Positions 54,049 through 61,975 of a DNA stretch of 64,000 bases are shown piece by piece. Each line of letters begins with the position of its first letter. Position 1 is the first letter of the stretch. Under the pieces are notes generated by a model. The model was not told the DNA's origin, made no database searches, and was given only the letters and a program-made list of their open reading frames with translations. A program made the translations under genes and the position numbers. The DNA comes from Actinomycetes bacterium (GTDB taxonomy: Bacteria > Actinomycetota > Actinomycetes > Mycobacteriales > Mycobacteriaceae): the NCBI GenBank assembly GCA_023461275.1, contig JAEYMI010000038.1:1-64000 (forward strand), written 5' to 3'.

Positions 54049-54675
54049 TCAGACGGTGCACAGGGGCGAGTAATCGCTGCGCCATCCGGTGATCGGCGAT
54101 ACCAGGAAGGTGCAGGAGTTGAAGCCGGCCTGCTCGACCTTGCCGCGCAGTCGACGCAGCTCGTCGGTGGAGATGTTCTTCTCGCGCGACAGCAGGAAGC
54201 CCGACAAGCGCGTGGGATCACCAACGATCGCGTACTTGTACGGGCCCGTCGGATCCGCGCCGTCCTCGACGTAGGTCACGATGTAGTTGGGGAAGTTCCC
54301 GGTGTTGATGGTGTTGGGGATGCCGGGGAACGAAACAGCAAGCTGCGCATTGGTTTTCGTGTCCAGGACAGTGGCCTTGCCCTTGATTCCGTCGGGCTGG
54401 CCGGTGAACGAGATGCACTTGTTGTCGACGCTGATGGTCTTGGCGTCGATGAGGCCGTAGGTCGCGTTGGTGTCCTTGGCGCAGCGGATTCCGTAGAACG
54501 ATGGCACGGTGGCCAGCTGCCACCAGGTGCCCAGGTAGCGGTTGACGTCGAGCTTGGCCACCGGCTGGGTCGGTGCGGCCTCGGCGCGTGGCGCGGACAC
54601 CACCACTCCGAGGATGGCGGCGAGCACTGCTGCCACGACCACCAGGATCCGGGCGGGACGACGGACGAAACGCAT
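54049..54675 (-). CDS. Secreted lipocalin family protein
   Basis: 208 residues. Signal peptide about 1-34 (ending AEA), then a lipocalin barrel with the GxW motif in RYLGTWWQLA and the closing SGFLLSREKNISTDELRRLR segment, close to the Blc type but without a lipobox. Two or three Cys could form disulfides. Expected to bind a hydrophobic ligand outside the membrane. AGAAGGGG precedes the ATG. Confidence 0.85.
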   Translation of the reverse strand: MRFVRRPARILVVVAAVLAAILGVVVSAPRAEAAPTQPVAKLDVNRYLGTWWQLATVPSFYGIRCAKDTNATYGLIDAKTISVDNKCISFTGQPDGIKGKATVLDTKTNAQLAVSFPGIPNTINTGNFPNYIVTYVEDGADPTGPYKYAIVGDPTRLSGFLLSREKNISTDELRRLRGKVEQAGFNSCTFLVSPITGWRSDYSPLCTV

Positions 54676-54808
54676 GTGGGATACCCCTTCTCGTAGAGAC
54701 ACCGAACGAAGCGACGTGCTCATCGGACAGCGAGCAACGTGCGGCAGTGGTTCGGAGCCGTCGTCGTCCTGGACGGGCTGGCTCGACGGACCGGTGGGGC
54801 GAGCCGGT

Positions 54809-55285
54809 TCAGGAGTCCAGCATGCGCATCACGTCACCGCCGCGGGGCAGTCGGTGCAGCGTGTAGACCTTCTTGGCGTAGCGGTCGATGGTCCACGTCG
54901 CGGCGGTCTTGGCGTGGAAGGTCGCGGTGTCGCCGGGGCGCAGTGTGAAGTGCTTGCCCTGGTACTCGACCTTGACCTCGCCTTCGAGGAGGTGGACGGT
55001 CTCGTCGTCGCCGAACTGCCATACAAAGGTGGTCGGTCCGGTGCACGACCACAGTCCGGTCACCGACCGGCCGTCGTGGGATCGGCTGGTCTCGGTGGCC
55101 TTGAACTCCGGCGTGCCTGATTTGATCCAGCTCGGATCGACGGTCATCGGGGTCAATGGTTGCTGGTAGGCAACCGTGGACGCGTCGGGGCTGTGCCGTG
55201 CGTACTGGAAGGTGTCGAGTGCGGTGACAGCCACGACGGCAACGACGAAGCCCAGGACGGCGGCCAGGATCAGGCGGAGGCGCAT
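54809..55285 (-). CDS. Membrane-anchored cupin
   Basis: 158 residues. An N-terminal span (RLRLILAAVLGFVVAVVAVTAL) is followed by a single cupin domain (DDETVHLLEGEVKV, then LRPGDTATFHA), resembling EutQ-like or DUF861 cupins. The domain faces outward. The start is ATG 55285: AATAAT lies 6 nt upstream, and an upstream TTG adds ten unconserved residues. Ligand unknown. Confidence 0.72.
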   Translation of the reverse strand: MRLRLILAAVLGFVVAVVAVTALDTFQYARHSPDASTVAYQQPLTPMTVDPSWIKSGTPEFKATETSRSHDGRSVTGLWSCTGPTTFVWQFGDDETVHLLEGEVKVEYQGKHFTLRPGDTATFHAKTAATWTIDRYAKKVYTLHRLPRGGDVMRMLDS

Positions 55286-55353
55286 CCGGAGATTATTACC
55301 CGACAACTCGGACAATCCGAATGCGCCCCCGCACCGTCAGAACTGTGAGCGGG

Positions 55354-55770
55354 TCAGAAGTCTGCGGGATTCCAGACGGCGACGGCCCAGATGACGATGA
55401 GATCCAGCACGATGATCAGGATCGCCCACCACGGGTAGTAGGGCAGCCACAGGAACTGCGCGATGATCGACAGCGATGCGATGAGGATTGCCGCGACGCG
55501 TCCCCAGGTGGCTCCGTACGCCAGACCGCCGGCGATGATGACGGCGATGATGCCGAGGATCAGGTGAATCCAGCCCCAGGTGGTCAGGTTGAACTCGTAG
55601 ACATACTTCGGTCCGACGACGAACAGGTTGTCGTTGGCGATCGCCGAGATGCCCTGGAAGATCGCGGCGAAGCCGGCGATGAACAGCAGGGCCGAGGCGA
55701 TGATCGCGACGCCGAAGGCGAAACCCTGTTTGGTGGAGCGTTCGGGTTCCCTGTACTCCTTCGTGGCCAT
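55354..55770 (-). CDS. DUF7144-type four-helix membrane protein (paralogue)
   Basis: 138 residues, four spans. It shares the block NDNLFVVGPKYVYEFNLTTW and the closing LPYYPWWAI segment with the protein at 22116-22514. GGAAGGAA precedes the ATG. Function unknown. Confidence 0.8.
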   Translation of the reverse strand: MATKEYREPERSTKQGFAFGVAIIASALLFIAGFAAIFQGISAIANDNLFVVGPKYVYEFNLTTWGWIHLILGIIAVIIAGGLAYGATWGRVAAILIASLSIIAQFLWLPYYPWWAILIIVLDLIVIWAVAVWNPADF

Positions 55771-55993
55771 AGTGATATTCCTTCCTGTTGGCAAAGCTGT
55801 GAATCAGTTAGGAGAACTGCCACTGAACTGTATGACGCAGGCATGCGCCGTTCGACGGTTTCGGTCAAGCGGCGGTGAAATCGTTTCCCACCGGTGACCT
55901 TGGAAAACACTCCGTTTGCCTAGTCGAAGTGTCAGCTGAGCTGCGGATTTTCTGGGACGACGAGGTGGGGGGTAAGCTATCGCAGGTTGCACA

Positions 55994-56067
<74 letters not shown>

Positions 56068-56090
56068 CGCTTTGGTTGAGAAGCAGTTGA

Positions 56091-56121
56091 GGCCCTGGCC
56101 AGGAGAAATCCGGCCAGGGCC
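56091..56121 (+). terminator. Hairpin terminator after tRNA-Pro
   Basis: A 10-bp perfect stem GGCCCTGGCC/GGCCAGGGCC with an 11-nt loop, followed by TCCTCGTTT. Confidence 0.8.
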
Positions 56122-56157
56122 TCCTCGTTTGTGTGGCACTTGCGTCCGCGGCCGGTT

Positions 56158-56219
56158 GGCGCTGGGGCTGCATCATCGTGCTCACCTTGCAAAGCGACTG
56201 TTATCGAACAAGCCCAGCG
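56158..56219. repeat. Dispersed palindromic repeat, family C, copy 2
   Basis: GGCGCTGGGG, then GCTCACCTTGCAAAGCGA, then CAAGCCCAGCG. Aligns along its length with the copy at 39650-39712, keeping the central TTGCAAAG and the outer arms, while the inner pairing is eroded. Confidence 0.65.
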
Positions 56220-56231
56220 TTTCTGCGACCT

Positions 56232-56249
56232 ATGTGACGATGGTCACAT
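56232..56249. promoter_or_regulatory. CRP/Rv3676-like palindrome over a start codon
   Basis: ATGTGACGATGGTCACAT: a perfect TGTGA-N6-TCACA with symmetric flanks. It overlaps the ATG (56248) of the following small gene, so bound protein would block transcription or initiation unless the true start lies further on. Confidence 0.6.
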
Positions 56250-56517
56250 GTCTTCCTTGGTCACTGCGGACGAACTCGGTGTGCGACTGCTCTTTCCGGA
56301 CCCGGTGTCGGAGGTGATCGAGTTCTTGCGTGAGGTGATCAACCAGCGGGAACCGCTCGTGCTGATGACCGACGACGTGGCGCGTGTGGTCAACTTCGCC
56401 AATGTCGCCGCGTTCACCGTCGCCGAGCGCGATCGCGATGACCCCGCCCTCGACGCCGACGGCGTGACCACCGTTGTCATCTCATTGGCGGAATGTCGGC
56501 AAGCCGCTCAGCGGTGA
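56248..56517 (+). CDS. Small protein of unknown function
   Basis: 89 residues, soluble, acidic, no signal. The sequence runs from MSSLVTADELGVRLLFPDPV through an IEFLREVINQREPLVLMTDDVA segment to a VVISLAECRQAAQR end. No family recognised. Its start codon overlaps a CRP-type palindrome. Confidence 0.6.
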   Translation: MSSLVTADELGVRLLFPDPVSEVIEFLREVINQREPLVLMTDDVARVVNFANVAAFTVAERDRDDPALDADGVTTVVISLAECRQAAQR

Positions 56518-56585
56518 CCGGCGTCGACTCCACGCGATAGTCCACAGGCGGCGGACGTCCCTGGACGACGGTGCGGGCGGGCACC

Positions 56586-56591
56586 TATCGT
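56586..56591 (+). promoter_or_regulatory. -10 hexamer (leaderless type)
   Basis: TATCGT ends 6 nt before GTG 56598. Confidence 0.4.
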
Positions 56592-56597
56592 TGGCCG

Positions 56598-57110
56598 GTG
56601 ACCACACCTACACCTGGTCCGGGGGGACAACCGCCATATCAGCCGGGGTACCCGCCGGCGAATGCCTACTCGTACGGACCCAACCCCGCTGAACTGCGCC
56701 GAAAGGCGTCTAATGCTCGTGCTCGTGCGCTGGTTTCATGGGGGATCGCGGCCGTGCTCCTGGCGCTGAGGATCGCCTCCGCGGCGACGCTGGGCCATTC
56801 GAACTACGCCGCGAATGATCCGGCGCGAGCGGCCGGGGCTGTGATCGGCTCATTTCTCATACCCGGAGTGATCGCTTTCGTCGGCTTCCTCGCGCACAGG
56901 ACCTACAAACGCCTGACTGCCCAAGCCGAGCAACTCGAAGCGGCCGAGTGGTACGCGCAGTACACGGGCCAGCAGCAGTACCCAGCCCAGCAGTATCCAG
57001 CCCAGCATTATCCGGCCCAGCCGTACTACCCACAACAAACGAACCCACAGCAGCAGTACCCGGCCCAGCCGCCGTACTACCCACCCCAGCAATACCCACC
57101 CCAGAGCTGA
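56598..57110 (+). CDS. Membrane protein with Pro/Tyr/Gln-rich tails
   Basis: 170 residues. A Pro/Gly/Tyr-rich N-terminus (about 1-30), two spans (about 45-62 and 80-102), then a C-terminal tail of repeated QQYPAQ-like units (about 125-170). Such tails are common in actinobacterial membrane proteins of unknown role. GTG 56598 is supported by the -10 hexamer 6 nt upstream. Confidence 0.7.
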   Translation: MTTPTPGPGGQPPYQPGYPPANAYSYGPNPAELRRKASNARARALVSWGIAAVLLALRIASAATLGHSNYAANDPARAAGAVIGSFLIPGVIAFVGFLAHRTYKRLTAQAEQLEAAEWYAQYTGQQQYPAQQYPAQHYPAQPYYPQQTNPQQQYPAQPPYYPPQQYPPQS

Positions 57111-57147
57111 GTCCCGATTGCGGACCCGGACTGTCCGCAATCGGTTC

Positions 57148-57153
57148 TAGGTT
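57148..57153 (+). promoter_or_regulatory. -10 hexamer (leaderless type)
   Basis: TAGGTT ends 7 nt before ATG 57161. Confidence 0.45.
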
Positions 57154-57160
57154 CGGGCGT

Positions 57161-57673
57161 ATGGAACTGCCGCCCAACCATCACACACTCAACACCTTCG
57201 TATTGGTCGACGACGCAACGGAATTCATCGACCACCTGGTGCGCGTCTTCGGGGCGTCGGAAACCGAATCGGTCCGCACGCCCGATCGGGACGGCTCACT
57301 CATCCACGCCGAGGTGGTGATCGGGGACTCGACGATCATGATCGCCGATCGCAAACCCGATTGGCCGATCACACCGGCATTCAATCAGATCTACGTCGAC
57401 GACATCGACGTGATTCTCACTCGCGCAACCACATTGGGTTCGATGATCGTCACTCCGAGGTCACCGTTCTACGGTGGCTACGACGTGGCCCGCCTGATGG
57501 ATCCGTGGCACAACCTGTGGTGGCTCTATGCGCCGGCCGCCGGAAGGCATCAGGACGTCGACACCCGAACGGCAACCACGGACTGGCATGAGAGCCAACC
57601 CAGCGTCGTCTATTCGACGCTGATGGAGTTCATGCGCGACCTGCGTCGTGTCGTGCAGCCCTATCCGGAATAG
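57161..57673 (+). CDS. VOC-superfamily (glyoxalase/PhnB-like) protein
   Basis: 170 residues with paired beta-alpha-beta modules. LNTFVLVDDATEFIDHLVRVFGASET opens the fold; HAEVVIGDSTIMIADR and the later YDVARLMDPWHNLWWLYAP match PhnB-like members. Metal ligands are less clear than in true glyoxalases. ATG 57161 is 7 nt after a -10 hexamer. Substrate unknown. Confidence 0.78.
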   Translation: MELPPNHHTLNTFVLVDDATEFIDHLVRVFGASETESVRTPDRDGSLIHAEVVIGDSTIMIADRKPDWPITPAFNQIYVDDIDVILTRATTLGSMIVTPRSPFYGGYDVARLMDPWHNLWWLYAPAAGRHQDVDTRTATTDWHESQPSVVYSTLMEFMRDLRRVVQPYPE

Positions 57674-57717
57674 CCCCCTCGGGCTGAAGTCACAAGCGCC
57701 GCAGAGCAATCGAGAGA

Positions 57718-57796
57718 AACAGAAACCCCGTACCTCGTCAGAAACACTCATCGCGATCGGTGTTTCTGACGAGATGCGGGGTTTCTGTGTGGCCGT
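57718..57796. repeat. Long inverted repeat between convergent genes
   Basis: Left arm CAGAAACCCCG and CTCGTCAGAAACA; right arm TGTTTCTGACGAG and CGGGGTTTCTG; central spacer about 14 nt (CTCATCGCGATCGG). Nearly 25 bp of pairing. It lies between the VOC gene and the metallophosphoesterase stop. Could be a bidirectional terminator or a mobile palindromic element. Confidence 0.8.
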
Positions 57797-57826
57797 CGTG
57801 CCCGACGACCGTCCGCTGATCGGACC

Positions 57827-58804
57827 TCAGCTGTGTTCGGAAGCCAGCTGCGGCAGCGAGTGGTCCTCGTCGAACTCGGCGTCGCCGTGCGAGACCGGGG
57901 TCAGCGTCAGCAGACTCGCCTCGGGGCGGCAGCAGAACCGTGCGGGTGCGAACGGTGAGGTGCCGAGGCCGGCACTCACGTGCAGTTTCATCGTGGAACC
58001 CCAGCTGGAGGGGCCCTTCACCCGCGAGCGGTCGATGTGGCAGTTGGTCACCAGTGCCCCGAAGAACGGCAGGCACAGCTGACCGCCATGGGTGTGACCG
58101 GCCATCACCAGGTCGTAGCCGTCGTCGGCGAAGCGGTCGAGGATGCGTGGCTCCGGCGAGTGGGTCAGTCCGAGTCTCAAGTGTGCCAACGGATTCGGCC
58201 GCCCAGCGATGGTGTCGTACCGGTCGCGGTCGATGTGCGGGTCGTCGACGCCGGCCGCGGCGATCCGCACCCCGCCGACCTCGAGCTCGCGAATGGTGTG
58301 GGTGGCGTCGAGCCAGCCGCGTTCGGTGAACGCCGCCCGCAGATCCTGCCAGGGCAGCGGATCCCCATGGGTGCGTTCGTGATCGGTCTTGAAGTACTTG
58401 AGTGGGTTCTTCAGGCTCGGACCGAAGTAGTCATTGGAGCCGAAGACGAACAGCCCCGGCCGCGAGAGCAGCCCGCCCAGCGACTGGATCACCGCCGGAA
58501 CCGCGTGCGGGTGGGCGAGATTGTCGCCGGTGTTGACCACCAGATCGGGTTCGAGCGCTTCGAGCTCGGACACCCAGGCCTGCTTCAACCGCTGGTTCGG
58601 CGTCATGTGCAGGTCGCTGATGTGCAGCACACGCAACGGGGCGGCACCGGGCTCGAGCACCGACATGGTGGTGTGACGCAGCGTGAAAGCGTTGCGCTCG
58701 ATGACCGTCGAATAGAACAGGCCGCCCGCCGCCAGCCCACCGAGGGCCGCGAGGGTGGTTGCTGCGCCCGACGCGGTACGGAGTGACGTGTCGACCTGAG
58801 GCAT
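57827..58804 (-). CDS. Membrane-anchored metallophosphoesterase
   Basis: 325 residues. An N-terminal span (about 12-32) precedes a calcineurin-like domain with all five motifs: ISDLHM, NTGDNL, GSNDYF, LTHSPEP and AGHTHGGQL. A two-metal phosphoesterase. The order ponA2 then this gene is the same as Rv3682-Rv3683. TATCCT 6 nt before the ATG indicates a leaderless message. Confidence 0.92.
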   Translation of the reverse strand: MPQVDTSLRTASGAATTLAALGGLAAGGLFYSTVIERNAFTLRHTTMSVLEPGAAPLRVLHISDLHMTPNQRLKQAWVSELEALEPDLVVNTGDNLAHPHAVPAVIQSLGGLLSRPGLFVFGSNDYFGPSLKNPLKYFKTDHERTHGDPLPWQDLRAAFTERGWLDATHTIRELEVGGVRIAAAGVDDPHIDRDRYDTIAGRPNPLAHLRLGLTHSPEPRILDRFADDGYDLVMAGHTHGGQLCLPFFGALVTNCHIDRSRVKGPSSWGSTMKLHVSAGLGTSPFAPARFCCRPEASLLTLTPVSHGDAEFDEDHSLPQLASEHS

Positions 58805-58810
58805 CTGACC

Positions 58811-58816
58811 AGGATA
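58811..58816 (-). promoter_or_regulatory. -10 hexamer of the metallophosphoesterase gene (leaderless type)
   Basis: On the minus strand TATCCT ends 6 nt before ATG 58804. Confidence 0.45.
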
Positions 58817-58834
58817 GCGAATGCCGTTGCCGGA

Positions 58835-61285
58835 TCAGCCCGGAAGCTGGATGACCACCGGGCCGACGCCCGGTACCTGCACCGTCGTCTCGGTCGGTCC
58901 ACGATCACCGGCGTTGCGGCGACCGTTGCTCACGTAGATGGTGATCACGCTGCCCGGCATCGCCGAATCCGACGGTGCGGTGAACACCACGGTGCCCTTC
59001 GCGCGACTGGAATCGACCTCGAGCTGGTTCACCTTGAACCCGGCACCCTGCAGGCGCGACGTCGCGTCACTGGCCGTCAGTCCGCTGACCTGCGGAATGC
59101 GGCCACGATCGGTGCCCTGCATGTAGCGCGGATCGGTCGGTGGCAGTGCGACCGGACCGAACTTGGTGGCCACCGGCAGCATCGCGTTGTACCAGGTACG
59201 GGCCGGCTCATAGCCGCCGTAGATGTTGCCGTCGTAGCAAAGACGCGCAGGTGAGGTGCAGATGCCCGACGGGTTGGGGCCATCGCTGTAGACGTAGGCG
59301 GCGCCGGCGATCTGGTTGGTGAAGCCGACGAATGCGGCCGACCGGTGCGCCTCGGTGGTACCGGTCTTACCCGACGCCGGGTACGACCAGCCGACCGAAC
59401 CCGCTGCGGCCGCCGACGTGCCGCCGCCACGATCGTCGGCACTCATGCCGGTGGCCAGCGAATTGGCCAGGCCCTCTTCGACGACCTGCTCGCACTTGGG
59501 CGAATTGAACGGGATCGCGGCGAGTGCGGGTTTGTTGTCCGGACCCATCACCGGGTTGCCGTACGCATCGCGCTTGATGCGGCTGATCGAGGTCACCGGA
59601 TTCGGCGGGCACCAGGTGCCGCCGGAGGCCAGCGTCGCGGCCACGTTGGAGAGTTCCAGCGCGTTCAGCGGCAGCGGCCCGAGGGTGAACGAACCGAGGT
59701 TGCCGTCCTTGACGTACTGGGCCATGCTCTTCTCGCCGAAGCCCGACGAGCCGGGCACGGTGTAGGACCGCAGCCCGAGCCGCACGGCCATGTCGACGGC
59801 CGGCGAGACGCCGGTGCGCTCCAGGAGTTTGACGAACGCGGTGTTCGGCGACTGTGCCAGCGCATTGGTCACCGTCATCTGCGCCGGATACTTGCCGTCG
59901 TTCTTGACGCAGTACTTCTCGGGTGGGCAGCCGTTGATGCCGCCGCTGTTACCCATGCCCTCGACCGCGATCGACGCGGGCACCGGGATATTGGAGTTGA
60001 TACCGAGGCCCTTCTCCATGGCCGCGGCCACGGTGAAGATCTTGAACACCGAGCCGGCACCGTCGCCGACCATCGAGAACGGCTGCGGCTGCACGGTTTC
60101 GCCGGCGTTCAGGTTGAGGCCGTAGTTACGGCTCGACGCCATCGCCAGCACGTCGTGGGTGTTTTTGCCGGGCCGGATGGCACTCATGACGCCCGCGACG
60201 CCGTCGGACGTGGGGTCCACCTGGTTCTGTGCGGCTCGCACCGTGGAGCTCTGGACGTCGGGATCCAGGGTGGTGCGGATGATGTAGCCGCCGCGCATCA
60301 CCGAGTCACGGGACAGGCCGTTCTCGGCGAGGAACTGCAGGGCGTAGTCGCAGAAGAAGCCGTTGTTGTTCGCGCCGATGCAGCCCTGGACCGGGGTGCG
60401 CGGGGTCGGCAGCACACCGAGCGGCTTGGCTTTCGCGGCCGTCAGTTCGTCGGCCCGGTTGGGGAAGTTCTGGATCATCGTGTCGAGCACGGTGTCCCGT
60501 CGGGTCTTGGCGGCCTCGGGGTTGGTGTAGGGGTTGAGGGCTGAGCTCGACTGCACCATGCCGGCCAGGAGCGCGGCCTGCTCGACGGTCAGTTCCTTGG
60601 CATGCTTGCCGAAGTAGGTTTGTGCCGCGGCCTCAATGCCGTAGGAGTTGTTGCCGAACGGCACGACGTTGAGGTAGCGGGTGACGATCTGCTTCTTCGC
60701 CTCTTGCTTGGCCTGTGCGTCGGAGAGGTTCTTGTCCTTCTTGGCCTGCTCGGTCAGCGACTGCTCCATGGTCAGCGCCATGCGCACCTCACGCAGCTTT
60801 CGCGCGGGGGTGGTCTCGATGGCGGCCTGCCGGTCGGCCTCGGTCCGGGCCAGGACCAAAAGTTGATAGTTCTTGATGTACTGCTGGTCCAGCGTCGAGG
60901 CGCCCTGCTGGACTTCGCCCGACGACGAGTTCTTCAGCGCGGCACGGATGGTGCCCTTCCAGTCGACGCCGTCGTGCTCGAGGAAGCGTCGATCCTCGAT
61001 GGAGATGATGGCGCGGATCATGTCGGGCGCGATGTCGTTGTATCCGACCTGGTAGCGGTACTGGTCGAACAGGACCGCGATGGGCGTTCCCGCGGAGTCG
61101 GTCATCGTGGTGACCTCGGGCAGGGTGCCGTTCAGGAGCTCCGACGAGACGTTCTCCACCGCTGAGGCCGCGCGGTTGGAGACAACGCCGAGGCCGCTGG
61201 CCACCGGGTAGAGCAGGCCTGCCACCAGGACACCGGCGAGGAGGCAGCTTCCTGCCAGTGGCCAGATTTTTTTCGAGAGCGACAC
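58835..61285 (-). CDS. ponA2: Class A penicillin-binding protein with PASTA domain
   Basis: 816 residues, bifunctional peptidoglycan synthase. One N-terminal span, then a GT51 glycosyltransferase (SIEDRRFLEHDGVDW; GASTLDQQYIKN). The transpeptidase has SxxK in GSVFK, SxN in SPNTAF and KTG in ASGKTGTTE. A C-terminal PASTA domain (about 735-795; ASDATSRLQGAGFKV) follows. Domain order and neighbours match mycobacterial PonA2. GTG 61285 lies 7 nt after TACTCT. Acts at the outer face of the membrane. Confidence 0.95.
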   Translation of the reverse strand: MSLSKKIWPLAGSCLLAGVLVAGLLYPVASGLGVVSNRAASAVENVSSELLNGTLPEVTTMTDSAGTPIAVLFDQYRYQVGYNDIAPDMIRAIISIEDRRFLEHDGVDWKGTIRAALKNSSSGEVQQGASTLDQQYIKNYQLLVLARTEADRQAAIETTPARKLREVRMALTMEQSLTEQAKKDKNLSDAQAKQEAKKQIVTRYLNVVPFGNNSYGIEAAAQTYFGKHAKELTVEQAALLAGMVQSSSALNPYTNPEAAKTRRDTVLDTMIQNFPNRADELTAAKAKPLGVLPTPRTPVQGCIGANNNGFFCDYALQFLAENGLSRDSVMRGGYIIRTTLDPDVQSSTVRAAQNQVDPTSDGVAGVMSAIRPGKNTHDVLAMASSRNYGLNLNAGETVQPQPFSMVGDGAGSVFKIFTVAAAMEKGLGINSNIPVPASIAVEGMGNSGGINGCPPEKYCVKNDGKYPAQMTVTNALAQSPNTAFVKLLERTGVSPAVDMAVRLGLRSYTVPGSSGFGEKSMAQYVKDGNLGSFTLGPLPLNALELSNVAATLASGGTWCPPNPVTSISRIKRDAYGNPVMGPDNKPALAAIPFNSPKCEQVVEEGLANSLATGMSADDRGGGTSAAAAGSVGWSYPASGKTGTTEAHRSAAFVGFTNQIAGAAYVYSDGPNPSGICTSPARLCYDGNIYGGYEPARTWYNAMLPVATKFGPVALPPTDPRYMQGTDRGRIPQVSGLTASDATSRLQGAGFKVNQLEVDSSRAKGTVVFTAPSDSAMPGSVITIYVSNGRRNAGDRGPTETTVQVPGVGPVVIQLPG

Positions 61286-61292
61286 GGAGAAC

Positions 61293-61298
61293 AGAGTA
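61293..61298 (-). promoter_or_regulatory. -10 hexamer of ponA2 (leaderless type)
   Basis: On the minus strand TACTCT ends 7 nt before GTG 61285. Confidence 0.45.
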
Positions 61299-61471
61299 CT
61301 TGCCGCAGCGCGAATGACGAGGGAGCGCAGCGGGTGTGCCAGCGCGAACTCAAGTTAACAAGACAAACCTGGCATTCACCAGGCAGAATGATCACGGGTT
61401 TGGACGTTGGTGCCAGATTTCTGGCCCCAGGGGTTGCGCGCCAATGCACAGATCCTTAGATTGAGTGCAGA

Positions 61472-61484
61472 ATGTGACTCACAT
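61472..61484. promoter_or_regulatory. Perfect palindrome upstream of whiB4
   Basis: ATGTGA-C-TCACAT, 96 nt before the whiB4 start, in the divergent ponA2/whiB4 region. The single-base spacer differs from the 6-base spacer of CRP sites, so the binding factor is unknown. Confidence 0.45.
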
Positions 61485-61579
61485 AACAATGGATGTAGCC
61501 TGTGGCGCATCACTGTTCCACCCATAAGCGACGGTTACGTCGCACACGGTTCTGACCAACGACAGATAGGGGTCGACGG

Positions 61580-61891
61580 ATGTCGATGACGGCAGATGTC
61601 ACCACGGAGGATCGCCTCACTTGGGTTTCTCGCGCCAGGTGCCGTGGCGGTAATCCTGACGAGTTGTTCGTTCGTGGCGCGGCCCAACGCAAGGCGGCAA
61701 CCATCTGCCGGCATTGCCCGGTGCAGCTGGAGTGCGGCGCCGACGCCCTCGACAATCGCGTTGAATTCGGCGTGTGGGGCGGGATGACCGAGCGTCAGCG
61801 TCGCGCGCTTCTGCGCCAGCACCCCGAGGTCACCTCGTGGTCGGAGTTCTTCGAAGCGCAGCGTCGCCGCCAGCGCGCGGACGCGGTCTGA
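61580..61891 (+). CDS. whiB4: WhiB4-type iron-sulfur redox regulator
   Basis: 103 residues. The four cluster-binding cysteines are C25 (RCRGG), then C-x2-C-x5-C in ICRHCPVQLEC, followed by the WhiB GVWGG turn and a basic C-terminal helix. A [4Fe-4S] protein that senses oxygen and redox state and regulates genes. Assigned to WhiB4 by its place between ponA2 and the Get3-like ATPases. GGGG lies about 8 nt upstream of the start. Confidence 0.93.
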   Translation: MSMTADVTTEDRLTWVSRARCRGGNPDELFVRGAAQRKAATICRHCPVQLECGADALDNRVEFGVWGGMTERQRRALLRQHPEVTSWSEFFEAQRRRQRADAV

Positions 61892-61907
61892 CCCCGACTT
61901 ATGTAAG

Positions 61908-61954
61908 ACGACGAGAACGGCACCATACCAATGGGTTTGGTGCCGTTTCGTCGT
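61908..61954. terminator. Bidirectional hairpin terminator
   Basis: A perfect 17-bp interrupted stem: ACGACGA with TCGTCGT, and AACGGCACCA with TGGTGCCGTT, loop about 12 nt. It lies between the convergent whiB4 and ATPase genes. Confidence 0.85.
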
Positions 61955-61975
61955 ATCGGGTCGATGCGCGCAGCG

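Noticed and set aside
61472..61484. CRP site upstream of whiB4
   Set aside because: The half-sites are right but the spacer is one base instead of six, so it was listed as an unassigned palindrome.
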